Of a DNA stretch of 48,915 bases, positions 47,981-48,915 are shown piece by piece. The first letter of the stretch is position 1, and each line of letters begins with the position of its first letter. The position numbers and the translations under genes were made by a program. Location: NCBI RefSeq assembly GCF_000003605.2, contig NW_003115797.1, forward strand, positions 1-48,915, read 5' to 3'. Under the pieces are notes generated by a model. The model was given only the letters and a program-made list of their open reading frames with translations. It searched no databases and had not been told where the DNA came from. This stretch comes from Saccoglossus kowalevskii (lineage: Eukaryota > Hemichordata > Enteropneusta > Harrimaniidae).

Positions 47981-48915
47981 ACAAGATATATAGTTCTTGT
48001 AGTTAGGGTACTCGTATATTCAATATTTGACTCTGCATTGGTGTTGAGAGAGGACTTGTATATAATGTATATAGGCATTGTAGTTAGGGTACTCGTATAT
48101 ACAATACTCAAATTCTGCATTGATGTTGAGAGAGGACTTGTATACAAGATATATAGTCCTTGTAGTTAGGGTACTCGTATATACAATTCTCAGATTCTGC
48201 ACTGGTGTTGAGAGAGGACTTGTATATCTGATATATAAGCCTTGTAGTTAGGGTACTCGTATATACAATATTTGACCCTGCATTGGTGTTGAAAGAGGAC
48301 TTCTATATAAGATATATAGGCCTTGTAGTTAGGGTAATCGTATATACAATACTCAGATTCTGCACTGGTGTTGAGAGAGGACTTGTATATATGATAAATA
48401 GACCTTGTGGTTAGGGTACTCGTATATACAATAATCAGACTCTGCATTGGTGTTGAGAGATGACTTGTATACAAGATATATAGGCATTGTAGTTAGGGTA
48501 CTCGTATATACAATACTCAGATTCTGCATTGGTGTTGAGAGAGGACTTGTATATATGATATATAGATCTTGTAGTTAGGGTACGCGTATATACAATACTC
48601 AGACTCTGCATTGGTGTTGAGAGATGACTTGTATATAAGATATACAGGCCTTATAGTTAGGGTACTCGTATATACAATACTCAGACTCTGCATTGGACTT
48701 GAGAGAGGACTTGTATATAAGATATATAGGCCTTGTAGTTAGGGTACTCGTATATACAATACTCAAATTCTGCATTGGTGTTGAGAGAGGATTTGTATAC
48801 ATGATATATAGGCCTTGTAGTTAGGGTACTCGTATATACAATACTCAGACTCTGCCTTATGTTGAGAGAAGACTTGTATACAAGATATATAGTCCTTGTA
48901 GTTAGGGTACTCGTA
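47330..48915 (+). repeat. Satellite subfamily C domain, copy 3 (runs off the window)
   Basis: C markers return: actcaaattctgc, ggttttgagag, tatctgatatata near 48227, ttgaccctgc, and gccttatgttgag near 47955 and 48855. The first about 0.65 kb follows 24310-25060 at offset 22912. From about 48090 to the end it follows 22235-23060 at offset 25855. The array continues past the window in the same phase. Confidence 0.75.
48090..48915 (+). repeat. Segmental copy of 22235-23060 (offset 25855 bp), cut by window end
   Basis: The same ordered C-type monomers occur: ttgatgttgag with atagtccttg, tatctgatatata, ttgaccctgc with acttctatataag, gggtaatcg, gcactgg, gggtacgcg, atacaggccttatag and gccttatgttgagag. 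Private changes include caattctcag near 48185, gataaatagacc near 48394 and gcattggacttgag near 48690. Confidence 0.85.

Larger units (their letters stand above)
1..48915. repeat. 82-bp tandem satellite DNA array filling the window
   Basis: Every part of the window is a head-to-tail copy of one unit of about 82 bp, recognised by recurring landmarks: gttagggtactcg, tatatacaatactcag, ctctgcattggtgttgag, gagaggacttgtata and gatatatagg. Spacing between equal landmarks is usually exactly 82 bp, giving about 595-600 copies. All copies read in the same direction; I saw no inverted block and no unrelated insert. Copies differ mainly by point changes in the AT-rich tail and by small indels giving 80-, 81-, 83- and 84-bp units. 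Large homogeneous arrays like this are known from eukaryotic centromeric, pericentromeric and subtelomeric heterochromatin; placing this one in such a region is inference. The monomer matches no satellite family I can name. Confidence 0.98.

Noticed and set aside
1-48915. Hundreds of ORFs of 60-202 codons on both strands as a possible repeat-protein gene family
   Set aside because: They restart every 82 bp, overlap each other in different frames, and have lengths explained by frame rotation through a repeat with stops in only one of three minus-strand frames. Indels are not in multiples of three. No consistent start context, domain or unique flank is seen.
1-48915. CRISPR array
   Set aside because: Repeats are direct and regular, but there are no unique spacers: the whole 82 bp is conserved, the array is far too long, and no cas genes are present.
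1-48915. CENP-B box or similar known centromere-protein site
   Set aside because: I looked for the TTCG...CGGG pattern of the CENP-B box in the monomer on both strands. The only CpG context is ctcgtata, which does not fit.
1-48915. tRNA, rRNA or other structured RNA gene
   Set aside because: No cloverleaf-like or rRNA-like segment stands out from the 82-bp repeat. The inverted repeats are part of every monomer.
1-48915. Organelle or bacterial tandem repeat
   Set aside because: Nearly 49 kb of homogeneous satellite with nested HORs and no gene is not expected in those genomes; a eukaryotic nuclear satellite is the simplest reading.

Overview
The whole 48.9 kb window is one head-to-tail tandem satellite DNA array. 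I found no unique-sequence gene, RNA gene, transposon, CRISPR array or other non-satellite insert. The repeat unit is about 82 bp (reference copies at 28767-28848 and 28849-28930), about 38% GC, with roughly 595-600 copies, all in the same orientation. Both window ends lie inside the array, so its true edges are not seen. A homogeneous array of this size with layered higher-order repeats (HORs) is typical of eukaryotic centromeric, pericentromeric or subtelomeric heterochromatin. The taxon cannot be told from the sequence and I do not recognise the monomer as a named satellite.

Monomer layout in the phase used here: a block with TTAGGG and GTAC (positions 1-15); one CpG in ctcgta; TATATACAA (19-27); a GC-richer core with ctcagactctgcattgg and a GAGAGAGGA purine tract (28-60); then an AT-rich tail (61-80) that exists in three common forms. 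These forms are tatataagatatata, tatacaagatatata (which creates the perfect palindrome CTTGTATACAAG) and tatatatgatatata. The arms at 19-27 and 61-69 are a 9-bp inverted repeat enclosing the GC-richer core.

Layout, from diagnostic variants (borders good to about 100-200 bp): subfamily A at 1-4560, 11340-13820 and 29690-30780; subfamily B at 4560-11340, 16900-21900, 25065-29690 and 30780-47330; subfamily C at 13820-16900, 21900-25065 and 47330-48915. A C-like patch sits inside the last B domain (40.5-41.1 kb). Over these domains lie tandem duplications of about 3, 8, 9, 12-13, 15 and 25 monomers, and segmental copies of about 0.7-1.6 kb found again 1-36 kb away. Offsets are always close to whole multiples of 82 bp, as expected from unequal exchange and gene conversion in register.

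Open reading frames of 60-202 codons occur throughout, but they are a by-product of the repeat. Two of the three minus-strand frames through a monomer are stop-free and the third has TGA and TAA. Because 82 = 3x27+1, the frame rotates once per monomer and must close within about 246 nt unless an indel resets it. I call no protein-coding gene.
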